A DNA stretch of 64,000 nt, from assembly GCA_002215675.1 (NCBI GenBank), contig NGFH01000009.1:62001-126000 (forward strand), written 5' to 3'. The translations under genes were made by a program, and so were the position numbers. Positions 24,877 to 33,724 of the stretch are shown piece after piece. Below the pieces are notes generated by a model. That model was not told the DNA's origin and ran no database searches. It was given only the letters and a program-made list of their open reading frames with translations. The stretch is from Bacteroidetes bacterium 2013_40CM_41_45. GTDB lineage: Bacteria; Bacteroidota; Bacteroidia; AKYH767-A; 2013-40CM-41-45. Numbering within the stretch: the first letter of the stretch is position 1; the number at the start of each line of letters is the position of its first letter.

Positions 24877-25545
24877 TTAGGATTTTTTCAGCTTATCCTT
24901 AAAAACCTTTTTAAATTTTTCAACTTTTGGTTGAATGACAAAGCGGCAATAGGGCTGGTCGCCATTCTCGTTAAAATAATTCTGGTGATAATCTTCGGCT
25001 TTATAAAAATTGGTGAAGGGACTTATTTCGGTCACGATTGGTTTATCAAATGCACCGGAAGCATCGAGATCCTTTTTATATTTTTCTGCGAGCTCTTTTT
25101 GCTTTTCGCTGTGATAAAATATAGCTGAGCGATATTGTGTTCCAGCATCATTTCCCTGCATATTCATGGTTGTGGGGTCATGGGTTTTCCAGAATACTTC
25201 TAATATTTCGTCAAAAGAAATTTTGGAGGGGTCGTAAACCACGTTGCATGCTTCGGCATGGCCGGTTTCACCCGTACAAACTTCCCTGTATGAGGGATTG
25301 GCAACCTTTCCGCCCGAATATCCCGAGGTTACTGAAATAACTCCGTTAAGATTCTGAAATACCGCTTCTACGCACCAGAAGCATCCTGCTGCAAGAGTGG
25401 CCGTGTCTGTTTGCTTTGACTCATCCATATGAATTGACTTTTGAATTTGAGGTTTAACGTTTGAAGTTGGCTTTGGATTTTGTCCCGAGCAAGAGCTAAG
25501 CGCAAGCACGTAACCAACTACAAAGAAACTGATTTTAGTTTTCAT
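24877..25545 (-). CDS. msrA: lipoprotein peptide-methionine (S)-S-oxide reductase
   Basis: 222 residues. An N-terminal lipoprotein signal ends in ALSSC (Cys19), so the enzyme is predicted to face the periplasm. The catalytic motif is GCFWCVE (near 54-60), followed by SGYSGG, GHAE and the C-terminal AEDYHQNYF, all standard for MsrA, which reduces methionine-S-sulfoxide in proteins. The linker between lipobox and domain, NPKPTSNVKPQIQKS, is encoded by a heptad array. MsrB is not nearby. Confidence 0.96.
   Translation of the reverse strand: MKTKISFFVVGYVLALSSCSGQNPKPTSNVKPQIQKSIHMDESKQTDTATLAAGCFWCVEAVFQNLNGVISVTSGYSGGKVANPSYREVCTGETGHAEACNVVYDPSKISFDEILEVFWKTHDPTTMNMQGNDAGTQYRSAIFYHSEKQKELAEKYKKDLDASGAFDKPIVTEISPFTNFYKAEDYHQNYFNENGDQPYCRFVIQPKVEKFKKVFKDKLKKS
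25446..25480. repeat. heptad array (TTTGAGG type) in the msrA linker
   Basis: TTTGAGG, TTTAACG, TTTGAAG, TTGGCTT, TGGATTT in register. On the coding strand it gives KPTSNVKPQ-like residues joining the lipobox to the reductase domain. Confidence 0.8.
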
Positions 25546-25722
25546 TTTATTTTTTACAAACTTACGAAAGAGGTGCCCATATGGATTAGGGGAATTTTTT
25601 TTACGGGTATAAATTCAGTTTAAATTCAGAATCAGATTTTATTGATTAATTTTTAGTGAAAAAGGATTTAAAAGGCCGGATATAAGTCGCAAATCCTCAT
25701 TACATTGCACCGATTTTTAAGA

Positions 25723-26466
25723 ATGAGCAACCGGGAAAAAATTAACGAGAAGAAACTGCCTGTTCACATAGCAATAATTATGGATGGCAACGGAAGATGG
25801 GCAAAGCAGAAAGGCATGGCAAGGATAATCGGGCACCAGAATGGCGTTGATGCTGTGCGCGATACAGTGGAGGCAAGTGCTGAGCTCGGAATAAAATTTC
25901 TCACCCTTTATGCCTTTTCAACAGAAAACTGGAACCGTCCCCGGTATGAAATAGATGCGCTTATGGAGTTGCTGGTTTCTGCGCTGAAAAAGGAATTGAA
26001 AACCATGACAGATAATAATATCCGCCTTCTTGCCGTTGGTGACCTAAAATCGCTCCCCGATAAGTGCAACAGGGAGCTTAACGAGGTAATGGAACTCACT
26101 AAACAGAATACCCGGATGTCACTGGTACTTGCATTAAGTTACAGCTCACGCTGGGAGATTACTGAAGCAGCAAGGAAAGTTTCTGAAGATGTAAGAACCG
26201 GGAAAATTTCTCCTGATAAGTTAGATGAAAATATGTTCAGAAGTTATTTCAGCTCTTCTCACATTCCCGACCCGGAATTGTTGATTCGCACCAGCGGGGA
26301 GCACCGCATCAGTAATTTCCTTTTGTGGCAGATAGCTTATGCTGAATTGTATTTTACTCCCAAGTTATGGCCCGATTTCAGGAGAGAGGACCTTTATGAG
26401 GCTATTGTTGATTACCAAAACCGCGAGCGCAGATTTGGAAAAGTAAGTGAACAGATTATAAGCTGA
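25723..26466 (+). CDS. uppS: isoprenyl transferase (undecaprenyl diphosphate synthase)
   Basis: About 247 residues from the ATG at 25723 (MSNREK); a TTG six codons upstream is open but unlikely. The signature HIAIIMDGNGRWAKQKG carries the catalytic Asp, followed by GHQNGVDAVR, YAFSTENWNRP and the C-terminal PDPELLIRTSGEHRISNFLLWQIAYAE. UppS elongates farnesyl diphosphate with IPP to make the lipid carrier for peptidoglycan and O-antigen. The usual final RTSGE-xRxSNFLLWQ segment is intact. bamA starts 3 bp after the stop, the common Bacteroidota order. Confidence 0.97.
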   Translation: MSNREKINEKKLPVHIAIIMDGNGRWAKQKGMARIIGHQNGVDAVRDTVEASAELGIKFLTLYAFSTENWNRPRYEIDALMELLVSALKKELKTMTDNNIRLLAVGDLKSLPDKCNRELNEVMELTKQNTRMSLVLALSYSSRWEITEAARKVSEDVRTGKISPDKLDENMFRSYFSSSHIPDPELLIRTSGEHRISNFLLWQIAYAELYFTPKLWPDFRREDLYEAIVDYQNRERRFGKVSEQIIS

Positions 26467-26469
26467 AGA

Positions 26470-29022
26470 ATGAAACTTCGAAAAGACAATTCACAGGCAA
26501 AACCGGCTTCGGCTTGGCGCCATTTTTACTTCCTTGTATTCTGGCTTTTGCTTTCTCCATTACTCACTTTTGCTCAGGTGCAGATTGGAGGAGAGAACCT
26601 TGAGTTCGATTATGCCCACCCGAAGGATTATGTAGTTGGAGGAATTGTAATAACAGGTCCCAAATTCCTGGACGAAACTGTGCTTAAGAATTTATCAGGG
26701 CTTTCTGTAGGTGATACGATTTCAATTCCCGGGGAAAAAATTACCAAAGCCATGGACAATCTCTGGAAGCAGGGACTTTTTTCGGACGTAAAGATTGTAG
26801 CTCAAAAGGTTATCGGAGAACAAATCTTCCTCGAGTTTCAGTTGCAGGAAAAACCGCGCCTGTCAAAGTTTTCTTTCAGGGGTGAAGTGAGCAAATCGGA
26901 CGCAGATAAAATCAGGGAAAAAATTAACCTTGAAAGAGACCGCGTCATTACCGATTACCTGATTTCTTCAACACAGAATACCGTAAAAGAATATTATGTT
27001 GATAAAGGGTATTTCAATACGGAAGTAAAAGTTGAACAGGTTCCCGATACGGCTTACCAGAATAAAAATGTGGTATACATTACCGTTGATAAAAAAGATA
27101 AAGTGAGAATAGAAAAAATTATTTTTCACGGCAATAAAGAAATTAAATCGGGCAAGCTGCGCAGGGCCATGAAGGACACGAAGGAAAAAAGTCTGTGGAA
27201 AATTTTTACTTCATCAAAATTTATCCAGGAGAATTACGAAAAAGACAAAGCCAATATCATTACAAAATATACCGACCGCGGTTTCAGGGATGCGCGCATT
27301 GTCTTTGATACGGTCTATAAAGTTAGCCCCAACAGGATTGATATTGAGATAACTATTGACGAAGGAAAAAAATATTATTTCCGGGACATTACCTGGGTTG
27401 GAAATACAAAACATAGCTCACAGGAGCTGAGCAGCATCCTGGGAATTAAAAAGGGCGATATTTTTGAGCAGTCGGTTTTGGATGAACGGCTTTATATGAA
27501 TCCAAATGGAAGAGACGTGAGCTCGCTGTATATGGATGACGGGTATTTATTTTTTCAGATAACCCCGGTAGAAGTAAACGTAGAGAACGATTCTATAGAC
27601 CTGGAGATGAGAATTTATGAAGGCAAGCAGGCAACGGTAAATAAAGTTACTGTAGTTGGAAATACAAAGACGCACGACCATGTAATTATGCGCGAAGTGA
27701 GAACCAAACCCGGCCAGTTGTTCAATCGTTCGGATATTATACGTACTCAAAGAGAACTTTCTCAGCTGGGATATTTCAATCCCGAAAAACTTGCGGTGAA
27801 TCCTAAACCCAATCCCGCAGACGGAACAGTAGACATAGAGTATGTTGTAGAAGAAAAGCCGTCGGACCAGGTCGAGCTGTCGGGCGGATATGGTGCAAGC
27901 CAGCTTGTGGGTACGCTGGGATTAAGTTTTACTAATTTTTCTTTGAGAAATTTTTTCAAGAAAGGCGCATGGACTCCATTGCCTTCGGGTGACGGGCAGC
28001 GCCTGAGTCTGCGCGCCCAAACCAATGGTAAATATTACCAGTCCTACAACATGTCTTTTACCGAGCCGTGGCTTGGAGGAAAAAAGCCCAACTCGCTAAG
28101 CACATCTGTCTTTCATTCCATTCAATCTAATGGAAGAAGCACAGAAGACCCGCTTAGGCAATCCATTACCATAACAGGCGGTTCTGTGGGTTTGGGAAAG
28201 CGGCTCAAATGGCCCGATGATTATTTTACTATTTATGTTGAAGGAAGCTACCAGTACTACGTCCTCAATAATTTTTCTTCTACATTTCTTTTTAATAACG
28301 GTACGTCAAACAACCTTAGTTTATCCGGTACGTTTTCACGCAACTCTATTGACGCCCCCATTTATCCACGCACCGGCTCTCAGATTTCACTTTCCTGCCA
28401 GCTTACTCCTCCTTATTCTTTAACCTTTCGGAAAGATGTAGACTTTAAGACGGCAAGCGATAACGTTAAATATAAATGGATTGAGTATCACAAATGGAAA
28501 TTCACTTCATCATGGTTTACGCGTCTTGCAGGCGACCTGGTGCTTAATACAAAGCTTAACTATGGTTTTCTGGGACATTATAATAATGATATCGGTGATT
28601 CTCCTTTCGAAAGGTTCTATCTTGGAGGTGACGGGCTTTCAGGTTTTGCGCTTGACGGGAGGGAAATCATTGGGCTTCGCGGCTATTCCAATAATTCCCT
28701 TACACCCAGAAATTCAAGCGGTTATATAGGTGGCACAATCTTTGAAAAATATACGCTCGAAATGAGATACCCCATGTCCCTAAATCCCCAGGCAACCATC
28801 TTTGTACTTGCATTTGCAGAGGGCGGTAACGCTTACCTTCGTTTTAAGGAGTTTAACCCCTTTAAATTTAAGCGTTCTGCCGGATTCGGTGTGCGCGTCT
28901 TTCTGCCGGTGTTTGGTTTGCTCGGCTTGGACTGGGGTTATGGATTTGATGATATTCCCAACACCAATCCGGGCCAAGACAACAAGGGACAGTTCCATTT
29001 CTCGATTGGACAACAATTTTAA
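26470..29022 (+). CDS. bamA: outer-membrane protein assembly factor BamA
   Basis: 850 residues. After a signal peptide (LLLSPLLTFAQ near 30) come about five POTRA domains (roughly 45-480), marked by repeated patterns such as VVGNTKTHDHVIMREVRTKPGQLFNRSDI. A 16-strand barrel follows to the C-terminus (GQFHFSIGQQF). BamA folds and inserts outer-membrane proteins. The barrel contains ERFYLGGDGLSGF, similar to the lid-loop region, and RGY within LRGYSNNS as in Omp85 proteins. Downstream Skp genes fit the same pathway. Confidence 0.97.
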   Translation: MKLRKDNSQAKPASAWRHFYFLVFWLLLSPLLTFAQVQIGGENLEFDYAHPKDYVVGGIVITGPKFLDETVLKNLSGLSVGDTISIPGEKITKAMDNLWKQGLFSDVKIVAQKVIGEQIFLEFQLQEKPRLSKFSFRGEVSKSDADKIREKINLERDRVITDYLISSTQNTVKEYYVDKGYFNTEVKVEQVPDTAYQNKNVVYITVDKKDKVRIEKIIFHGNKEIKSGKLRRAMKDTKEKSLWKIFTSSKFIQENYEKDKANIITKYTDRGFRDARIVFDTVYKVSPNRIDIEITIDEGKKYYFRDITWVGNTKHSSQELSSILGIKKGDIFEQSVLDERLYMNPNGRDVSSLYMDDGYLFFQITPVEVNVENDSIDLEMRIYEGKQATVNKVTVVGNTKTHDHVIMREVRTKPGQLFNRSDIIRTQRELSQLGYFNPEKLAVNPKPNPADGTVDIEYVVEEKPSDQVELSGGYGASQLVGTLGLSFTNFSLRNFFKKGAWTPLPSGDGQRLSLRAQTNGKYYQSYNMSFTEPWLGGKKPNSLSTSVFHSIQSNGRSTEDPLRQSITITGGSVGLGKRLKWPDDYFTIYVEGSYQYYVLNNFSSTFLFNNGTSNNLSLSGTFSRNSIDAPIYPRTGSQISLSCQLTPPYSLTFRKDVDFKTASDNVKYKWIEYHKWKFTSSWFTRLAGDLVLNTKLNYGFLGHYNNDIGDSPFERFYLGGDGLSGFALDGREIIGLRGYSNNSLTPRNSSGYIGGTIFEKYTLEMRYPMSLNPQATIFVLAFAEGGNAYLRFKEFNPFKFKRSAGFGVRVFLPVFGLLGLDWGYGFDDIPNTNPGQDNKGQFHFSIGQQF

Positions 29023-29049
29023 ATCACCTTTTTAACCGACATAAAAACT

Positions 29050-29661
29050 ATGACGAACATTTTGAAAAAATTAATTATTCCGGCGGCAGCGTTTTTCTTT
29101 GCGGCATTCAATGCATCTGCGCAGAAATATTGCTTTGTAAATTCTGAATATATCCTGGAGCAGATTCCTGCCTATAAAGATGCGCAGGCGCAATTAGACC
29201 AGCTCTCTGTAAAATGGCAGAAAGAAATTGAAGAAAAGTACGCCAACATTGACAAGCTCTATAAAGCATACCAGGCAGAGCAGATTCTGCTTACGGAAGA
29301 AATGAAAAAGCGCAGGCAGGACGAAATTCTGAACCGCGAAAAGGATGCAAAGGATTTGCAAAAACAACGCTTTGGTTATGAAGGTGATTTATTTAAAAAG
29401 AAACAGGATTTGGTAAAACCTATCCAGGATAAGATTTACAATGCGGTTAAGAAATATGCCAACGACCAGAGCTATGCCGTTATTTTTGATAAGTCGAGCG
29501 ACCTGACAATGCTCTATGCCAATCCTAAATACGATAAGAGCGATGCCGTACTTAAAATTATGGGAATAAAAATTGGTGCTAAAAGTTCGGGTGCAGCCAA
29601 ACCAACAGAGACTATAACCCCCGAAAAAGGCGGAGAAGTGCCTTTGCCCCCAAAAAAATAA
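29050..29661 (+). CDS. OmpH/Skp-family periplasmic chaperone (copy 1)
   Basis: 203 residues. The signal peptide ends at ASA (near 25). FVNSEYILEQIPAYKDAQAQLDQL follows, the typical opening, then a long coiled-coil tentacle (about 50-125) and the closing strand SYAVIFDKSSDLTMLY. Skp-like proteins hold unfolded outer-membrane proteins in the periplasm before BamA. The C-terminus has a Pro- and Glu-rich tail absent from copy 2. It starts 27 bp after bamA. Confidence 0.93.
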   Translation: MTNILKKLIIPAAAFFFAAFNASAQKYCFVNSEYILEQIPAYKDAQAQLDQLSVKWQKEIEEKYANIDKLYKAYQAEQILLTEEMKKRRQDEILNREKDAKDLQKQRFGYEGDLFKKKQDLVKPIQDKIYNAVKKYANDQSYAVIFDKSSDLTMLYANPKYDKSDAVLKIMGIKIGAKSSGAAKPTETITPEKGGEVPLPPKK

Positions 29662-29720
29662 TTAGTTAATTTCTGAAATAGTATATCAAATGAAGTCGCA
29701 CTTTGGACGAAAACTGCTTG

Positions 29721-29802
29721 TTATATGTTATTTGTTATACGTTATACGCAAATCCGTCAACTTTGTAACCATATCGTATAACATATAATGTATAACGTAT
29801 AA
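29721..29802. repeat. paired heptad arrays forming an inverted repeat (TTATACG type)
   Basis: The left arm is TTATATG, TTATTTG, TTATACG, TTATACG (29721-29748). The right arm is CGTATAA, CATATAA, TGTATAA, CGTATAA (29775-29802), the reverse complement pattern, with a 26-bp spacer. It lies between the two Skp genes. Confidence 0.92.
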
Positions 29803-29879
29803 CTATTTCTTTTAATATCGCACCCCCGATTAGTATTATCGGTCATTAAGAAATTATTTCATTTAACTATTCTAAAATC

Positions 29880-30398
29880 ATGACAGTAAAATCAAAATAC
29901 ACTTTTATGGCGCTGGTGCTGTTTGTTGCCGGCTTAATGAACCTGCAAGCGCAGTCACTCAAATTTGGTCACGTCAACTCTGCCGATTTAATCGCGATGA
30001 TGCCCGAAACCAAAGCCGCAGATACGGCTCAGGCCAAGTACCGCAAATCGCTGGAAGACCAGATGAAAACCATGACGGCCGAGTACCAGAACAAGCTGGC
30101 GGATTACCAAACAAAAGTGGGAACTATGCAGGAAGCTATCAAAGCGACCAAGGAGAAAGAGCTGGAAGATTTAGGCCAACGCATCCAGGATTTTCAGCAA
30201 ACCGCCCAGGAGTCAGTTCAGAAAAAGAAAGAAGAACTTTACAGCCCCATTCTTAAAAAAGCCGAAGACGCCATTAAAGCAATCGCCAAAGAAAAAGCGT
30301 ACTCCTATATTTTCGATACCAGTGCCGGAGTAGTGCTCTTTGCTCAGCCAAGCGATGATATCATGAGCATGGTAAAAACTAAGCTGGGGATTAAGTAA
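29880..30398 (+). CDS. OmpH/Skp-family periplasmic chaperone (copy 2)
   Basis: 172 residues with signal peptide ending LQAQ (near 25), then FGHVNSADLIAMMPETKAADTAQAKY, a helical tentacle (about 55-120) and SYIFDTSAGVVLFAQPSDDI. It is a paralogue of the preceding gene and completes the uppS-bamA-skp-skp set. The 217-bp spacer with a heptad inverted repeat, and a CCGAT/ATCGG hairpin at about 29826-29842, suggests it may also have its own promoter. Confidence 0.93.
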   Translation: MTVKSKYTFMALVLFVAGLMNLQAQSLKFGHVNSADLIAMMPETKAADTAQAKYRKSLEDQMKTMTAEYQNKLADYQTKVGTMQEAIKATKEKELEDLGQRIQDFQQTAQESVQKKKEELYSPILKKAEDAIKAIAKEKAYSYIFDTSAGVVLFAQPSDDIMSMVKTKLGIK

Positions 30399-30480
30399 AG
30401 AAACATATTTATTGTTTTAGGACTGTCCGTCTTTTTTATTTTGACGGAAGCAACCATTATACATTCTCACTTCCTACCGT

Positions 30481-30511
30481 CCCCGCAAGCGGGGCTTAGC
30501 TGTGAGCAGCT
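30481..30511. repeat. two adjacent small hairpins downstream of skp
   Basis: CCCCGC-AA-GCGGGG at 30481-30494 and AGCTG-TGAG-CAGCT at 30498-30511. They may end skp transcription or belong to an interspersed palindromic element; no U-tract follows, so a terminator role is uncertain. Confidence 0.5.
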
Positions 30512-30574
30512 TTAATCCTGGCTACCGGCAAGGAAATGCGAAAGTTTTTACTTTTGAGTTTCGTATATTTAAAT

Positions 30575-30605
30575 GTTAGCGGCAACTCGTGGCAACACTG
30601 CTAAC
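30575..30605. repeat. GTTAGC/GCTAAC inverted repeat upstream of the DUF2490 gene
   Basis: GTTAGC (30575-30580) and GCTAAC (30600-30605) enclose a 19-base segment containing GGCAAC twice. It lies 38 bp before the ATG. Function unknown. Confidence 0.45.
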
Positions 30606-30643
30606 TTCAAACTGACTGCAAGAAACAAACGAGACAGACTAAA

Positions 30644-31396
30644 ATGGTGGTGAAGAACATTTCAGCATTAACTCTACTTCTCACAACGGCTTTTTTCTGT
30701 AATGCCCAAAAGAAAGTCACCTATGACAATCAACAGTGGTTGCAATATTTTAACCAACTCAAGTTATCGGAGAAGCTGACATTATACACCGACATGAGTT
30801 TGCGAAGAATAAACAACTTCAATGACTGGTCGCAAATAACATTCCGTACAGGCTTGGGTTATTCACTGACACAAAACCTGCAAGGCATTACAGGAATTGC
30901 TTGTTTCACCTTTTACACTCAAAATAAACTTAGCAGAATTGAGTTCAGACCCTATCAAGAAATTAATACGACACAAACTTTTGGAAAGGTTTCTATTCAA
31001 CACCGCTTTCGTGTTGAAGCAAGGTACTTCAGAAACGTATCGGACGGAGAAATCACCAATACATCTAACTTCAATTTACGTTTTAGATACAGGTTATATT
31101 CTTCGACAGCGATTTTGAAATTATCGGAAACGAAACAAGACCGCAAACTTTTATTGAACATCGGTGACGAAATATTTATTAATGCAGGCAATGAAATAAA
31201 GTACAACATGTTTGACAATAATCGTTTCTCAGTCGGAGTAACCTATCAGAATAATAACAACCTGAGTTTCTATCTTGGTTACATTAACCAATTTGGACAA
31301 CGCAGCAGTCCTGCGACCTATGAAAACTCAGATATATTAATTTTGGGCATCACTCAGAAAATATCATTGTACAAGACTGGAACGAAATCGCCTTGA
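30644..31396 (+). CDS. DUF2490-family outer-membrane protein
   Basis: 250 residues with signal peptide ending CNAQ (residue 22), then an antiparallel beta-strand pattern: LQYFNQLKLSEKLTLYTDMSLRR, FRTGLGYSLTQNLQGITGIACF, FRPYQEIN, IQHRFRVEARY, NLRFRYRLYSS and a closing strand with ITQKISLYK. This spacing and the RFRxExR segment match DUF2490 proteins, predicted porin-like barrels of unknown function. It stands alone between palindrome-rich spacers of 245 and 176 bp, and the flanks look unlike the neighbouring operons, so it may be a small acquired cassette. Confidence 0.8.
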   Translation: MVVKNISALTLLLTTAFFCNAQKKVTYDNQQWLQYFNQLKLSEKLTLYTDMSLRRINNFNDWSQITFRTGLGYSLTQNLQGITGIACFTFYTQNKLSRIEFRPYQEINTTQTFGKVSIQHRFRVEARYFRNVSDGEITNTSNFNLRFRYRLYSSTAILKLSETKQDRKLLLNIGDEIFINAGNEIKYNMFDNNRFSVGVTYQNNNNLSFYLGYINQFGQRSSPATYENSDILILGITQKISLYKTGTKSP

Positions 31397-31572
31397 ATGG
31401 AGAGTCGAGTATGCAGATAACATAAAGATTAAAAGAAATAAAAAAAGAAGTGTGGTAAAGTATGTTGAAAGAGAGTGCAAGTAATAAAGTTCCCTGATGT
31501 GTTACCGCTCTGTCTTCCTCCACTTTCTTTTCTTCGCCCTATATTTGTCTTCCCAAATCAATCTTAGTAAGA

Positions 31573-32349
31573 ATGGAATCAAAAACAATAATGATTACCG
31601 GTGCCACAGCAGGAATAGGAAAAGCTGCCGCATTTCTTTTTGCCGAGCGCGGATGGAATTTAATACTTAATGGCAGGAGGGAAGAACGCCTGAAGCAAAT
31701 AGAAAATGAAATCAAGAATGTTTTCGAAGTAAAAGTTATTTCGCTGCCTTTCGATGTTCGTGATAAAGTGCAGGTAAGCACCGCCATTCGTTCGCTGCCC
31801 TACGACTGGAAAAAAATTGATGTGCTTCTTAACAATGCCGGGCTTGCGCAGGGTTTATCTTTAATTCAGGAAGGAAGCATTGACGACTGGGAAACCATGA
31901 TTGATACCAACATAAAAGGATTGCTATATGTATCACGTGAGGTAATGCCTTTGATGATTGAGAACGGAAGCGGGCACATTATTAACCTGGGTTCCATTGC
32001 CGGTAAAGAAGCATACCTGAAAGGAAACGTGTATTGTTCTACCAAGCATTTTGTGGATGCCATTTCAAAGAGTATGCGCATTGATATGCTTGTGCACCGC
32101 ATAAAAGTTACCGCCGTTCACCCGGGCGCCGTGGAAACTGAATTTTCCCTGGTGCGGTTTAAGGGCGATGAGAAGCGGGCTAAAGGTGCGTACATGGGTT
32201 ATACTCCTCTTACGGCTGAAGATATTGCAGAGGTAATTTACTTTACGGCAACACGCCCGCAGCACATGGTGATTAATGATGTAGTAATCACTCCATCAGC
32301 ACAGGCAAATACTTTTTATATGGTGAAAGATGCTGATGTTAAAAAGTAG
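31573..32349 (+). CDS. short-chain dehydrogenase/reductase (YdfG-like)
   Basis: 258 residues. The cofactor motif TGATAGIGKAA is near 8-18, then NGRREERL, where Arg residues suggest NADP preference. NNAG is near 89, the catalytic Ser is in NLGSIAG near 140, and YCSTK is near 154-158 with the catalytic Tyr and Lys. Overall similarity is to NADP-dependent 3-hydroxy acid dehydrogenases. Substrate is unknown. It converges with the T9SS SGNH-like gene, 11 bp apart. Confidence 0.93.
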   Translation: MESKTIMITGATAGIGKAAAFLFAERGWNLILNGRREERLKQIENEIKNVFEVKVISLPFDVRDKVQVSTAIRSLPYDWKKIDVLLNNAGLAQGLSLIQEGSIDDWETMIDTNIKGLLYVSREVMPLMIENGSGHIINLGSIAGKEAYLKGNVYCSTKHFVDAISKSMRIDMLVHRIKVTAVHPGAVETEFSLVRFKGDEKRAKGAYMGYTPLTAEDIAEVIYFTATRPQHMVINDVVITPSAQANTFYMVKDADVKK

Positions 32350-32360
32350 CAGGTAAAAAT

Positions 32361-33587
32361 TTATTGCTTAACCAGCTTGAGAATAGAAACTTTATTTTCT
32401 GTCCGGGTCTTTACAAAATAAACTCCCGGGGCAAAAGATGAAACATCCAAAGTGATTTGAGATTGAGGATTTGAGGTTCGGGATTGAAAAACGGACTGAC
32501 CAAATGCGTCAAAAATTTCTACGTGTTCAATGTTTAATTCTGAATTCTTAATTCTTAATTCTGCATTTGCCGGATTAGGATAAAGAATTGCTGGCTGCAA
32601 ATCGGCCGTTAGCTCATTCTCGCCCACTGTATTGTTATTCAGAAACCATGGAACTGAAGTTGAATCTGTGGAAAAGAAATTGAAAAGCAAATCCGCGACC
32701 TTTTGCCTGCCGGGCATTGCAGGATGTGTACCGTCCGAATTAAAATCAGCAGGGCAAACCCAGGTTAATCCGTCACTTCGTGGAATAAGACCATCGGCCC
32801 AGAGGTAAGGCCCCCATGCAAGCCATGCAGAGTTCGGAGAAGAGCCGGTGAAAGTCAGAGAGGTGTCTCCGCTAATCTGGTCTTCTATCAACCGCTTTAC
32901 GCTCCATCCCGAATAATAAGCATAAGGTTCAGGATTAAGTGTCGAGGTAGCATAACCCGCATAAATTCTGCTCGATAAATAACATAGTTTAAGATTTGGA
33001 AATTTTGTTTTACACAATTGCATTGCCTGGCGGAATTTATTTTTCAACGCATCAGGATACGTGGCGAATGATGTGTCTGTAGGACTGATTTCTGCCTGCT
33101 TGAACCACGCCACCTGGACTTGCTGCCTTGTTTTGCCTGCAGAGGCAAGACGGCTGTTTACCGTGGGCCAAAATGACCCGGTGGTGTCAAGCATTTGCAT
33201 GATGGCCTGTCCGCCCTGGGCGCAGTCAACAAGTTTAAGTTTGGGATTCTTAAGAGAAAAAGTATCCGTCAGGGGAATAAAAACCTGCGTCTCCTGCGTG
33301 GTGTTTGACATGCCGAGTGAAACCCAGACAACACTTCCGTTTGCAGCATCAATGTTTCCGCTGGTGTCGAGCGGCTGGATGTTGTTTGCAATACTAAGTC
33401 CCGCGTTCATATGCGAAACAGGAATAAAATTTGAACCGTTAGGATACAATCCTCCCATAGCTCCATGCCAATATCCAGCACCCAAATCATTTATAGGAGG
33501 ATAGCCCACTGATGTATTGCTGCAATTTTGAGCAGACGAAAACAGAGTGCTTAAAACGCAAATGAAAATGAAAGTAGTTTTCTTCAT
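32361..33587 (-). CDS. secreted SGNH/GDSL-hydrolase-like protein with T9SS sorting domain
   Basis: 408 residues. The signal peptide ends FSSAQ. The body has VVWVSLGMSN near 87-96, where GMSN could supply the nucleophile region, VDCAQGGQAI near 138, and DGTHPAMPGRQKVADLL near 290, a plausible Asp-x-x-His pair as in SGNH esterases. The block resembles sialate O-acetylesterase-type folds but is not a clear match. The type A sorting domain (about 335-408; LYPNPAN, IFDAFGQSV, GVYFVKTRT) carries two heptad arrays. The exact substrate is unknown. Confidence 0.8.
   Translation of the reverse strand: MKKTTFIFICVLSTLFSSAQNCSNTSVGYPPINDLGAGYWHGAMGGLYPNGSNFIPVSHMNAGLSIANNIQPLDTSGNIDAANGSVVWVSLGMSNTTQETQVFIPLTDTFSLKNPKLKLVDCAQGGQAIMQMLDTTGSFWPTVNSRLASAGKTRQQVQVAWFKQAEISPTDTSFATYPDALKNKFRQAMQLCKTKFPNLKLCYLSSRIYAGYATSTLNPEPYAYYSGWSVKRLIEDQISGDTSLTFTGSSPNSAWLAWGPYLWADGLIPRSDGLTWVCPADFNSDGTHPAMPGRQKVADLLFNFFSTDSTSVPWFLNNNTVGENELTADLQPAILYPNPANAELRIKNSELNIEHVEIFDAFGQSVFQSRTSNPQSQITLDVSSFAPGVYFVKTRTENKVSILKLVKQ
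32454..32488. repeat. heptad array (GATTTGA/GATTGAG type) in a sorting domain
   Basis: GATTTGA, GATTGAG, GATTTGA, GGTTCGG, GATTGAA in register; read on the minus strand as SRTSNPQSQI. Confidence 0.8.
32536..32563. repeat. heptad array (AATTCTT type) in a sorting domain
   Basis: AATTCTG, AATTCTT, AATTCTT, AATTCTG in register; read on the minus strand as AELRIKNSELN between the PNP motif and the next strand of the same sorting domain. Confidence 0.85.
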
Positions 33588-33724
33588 GCCTGAAAAATTT
33601 GAACACGAAAGTTAAATAAAAAATGTTAATTATCAGACAGAAATCTGCAGGTAAGGTTTAAGCGCATTGATATGCTTGCAGGCGGGTCATGCTGAAAAAT
33701 TATCTTTACACAAATTACTCCTTT

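Noticed and set aside
30575-30605. Integron attC site (GTTAGC...GCTAAC)
   Set aside because: The arm order is opposite to attC (RYYYAAC...GTTRRRY), and no integrase or cassette array is present.
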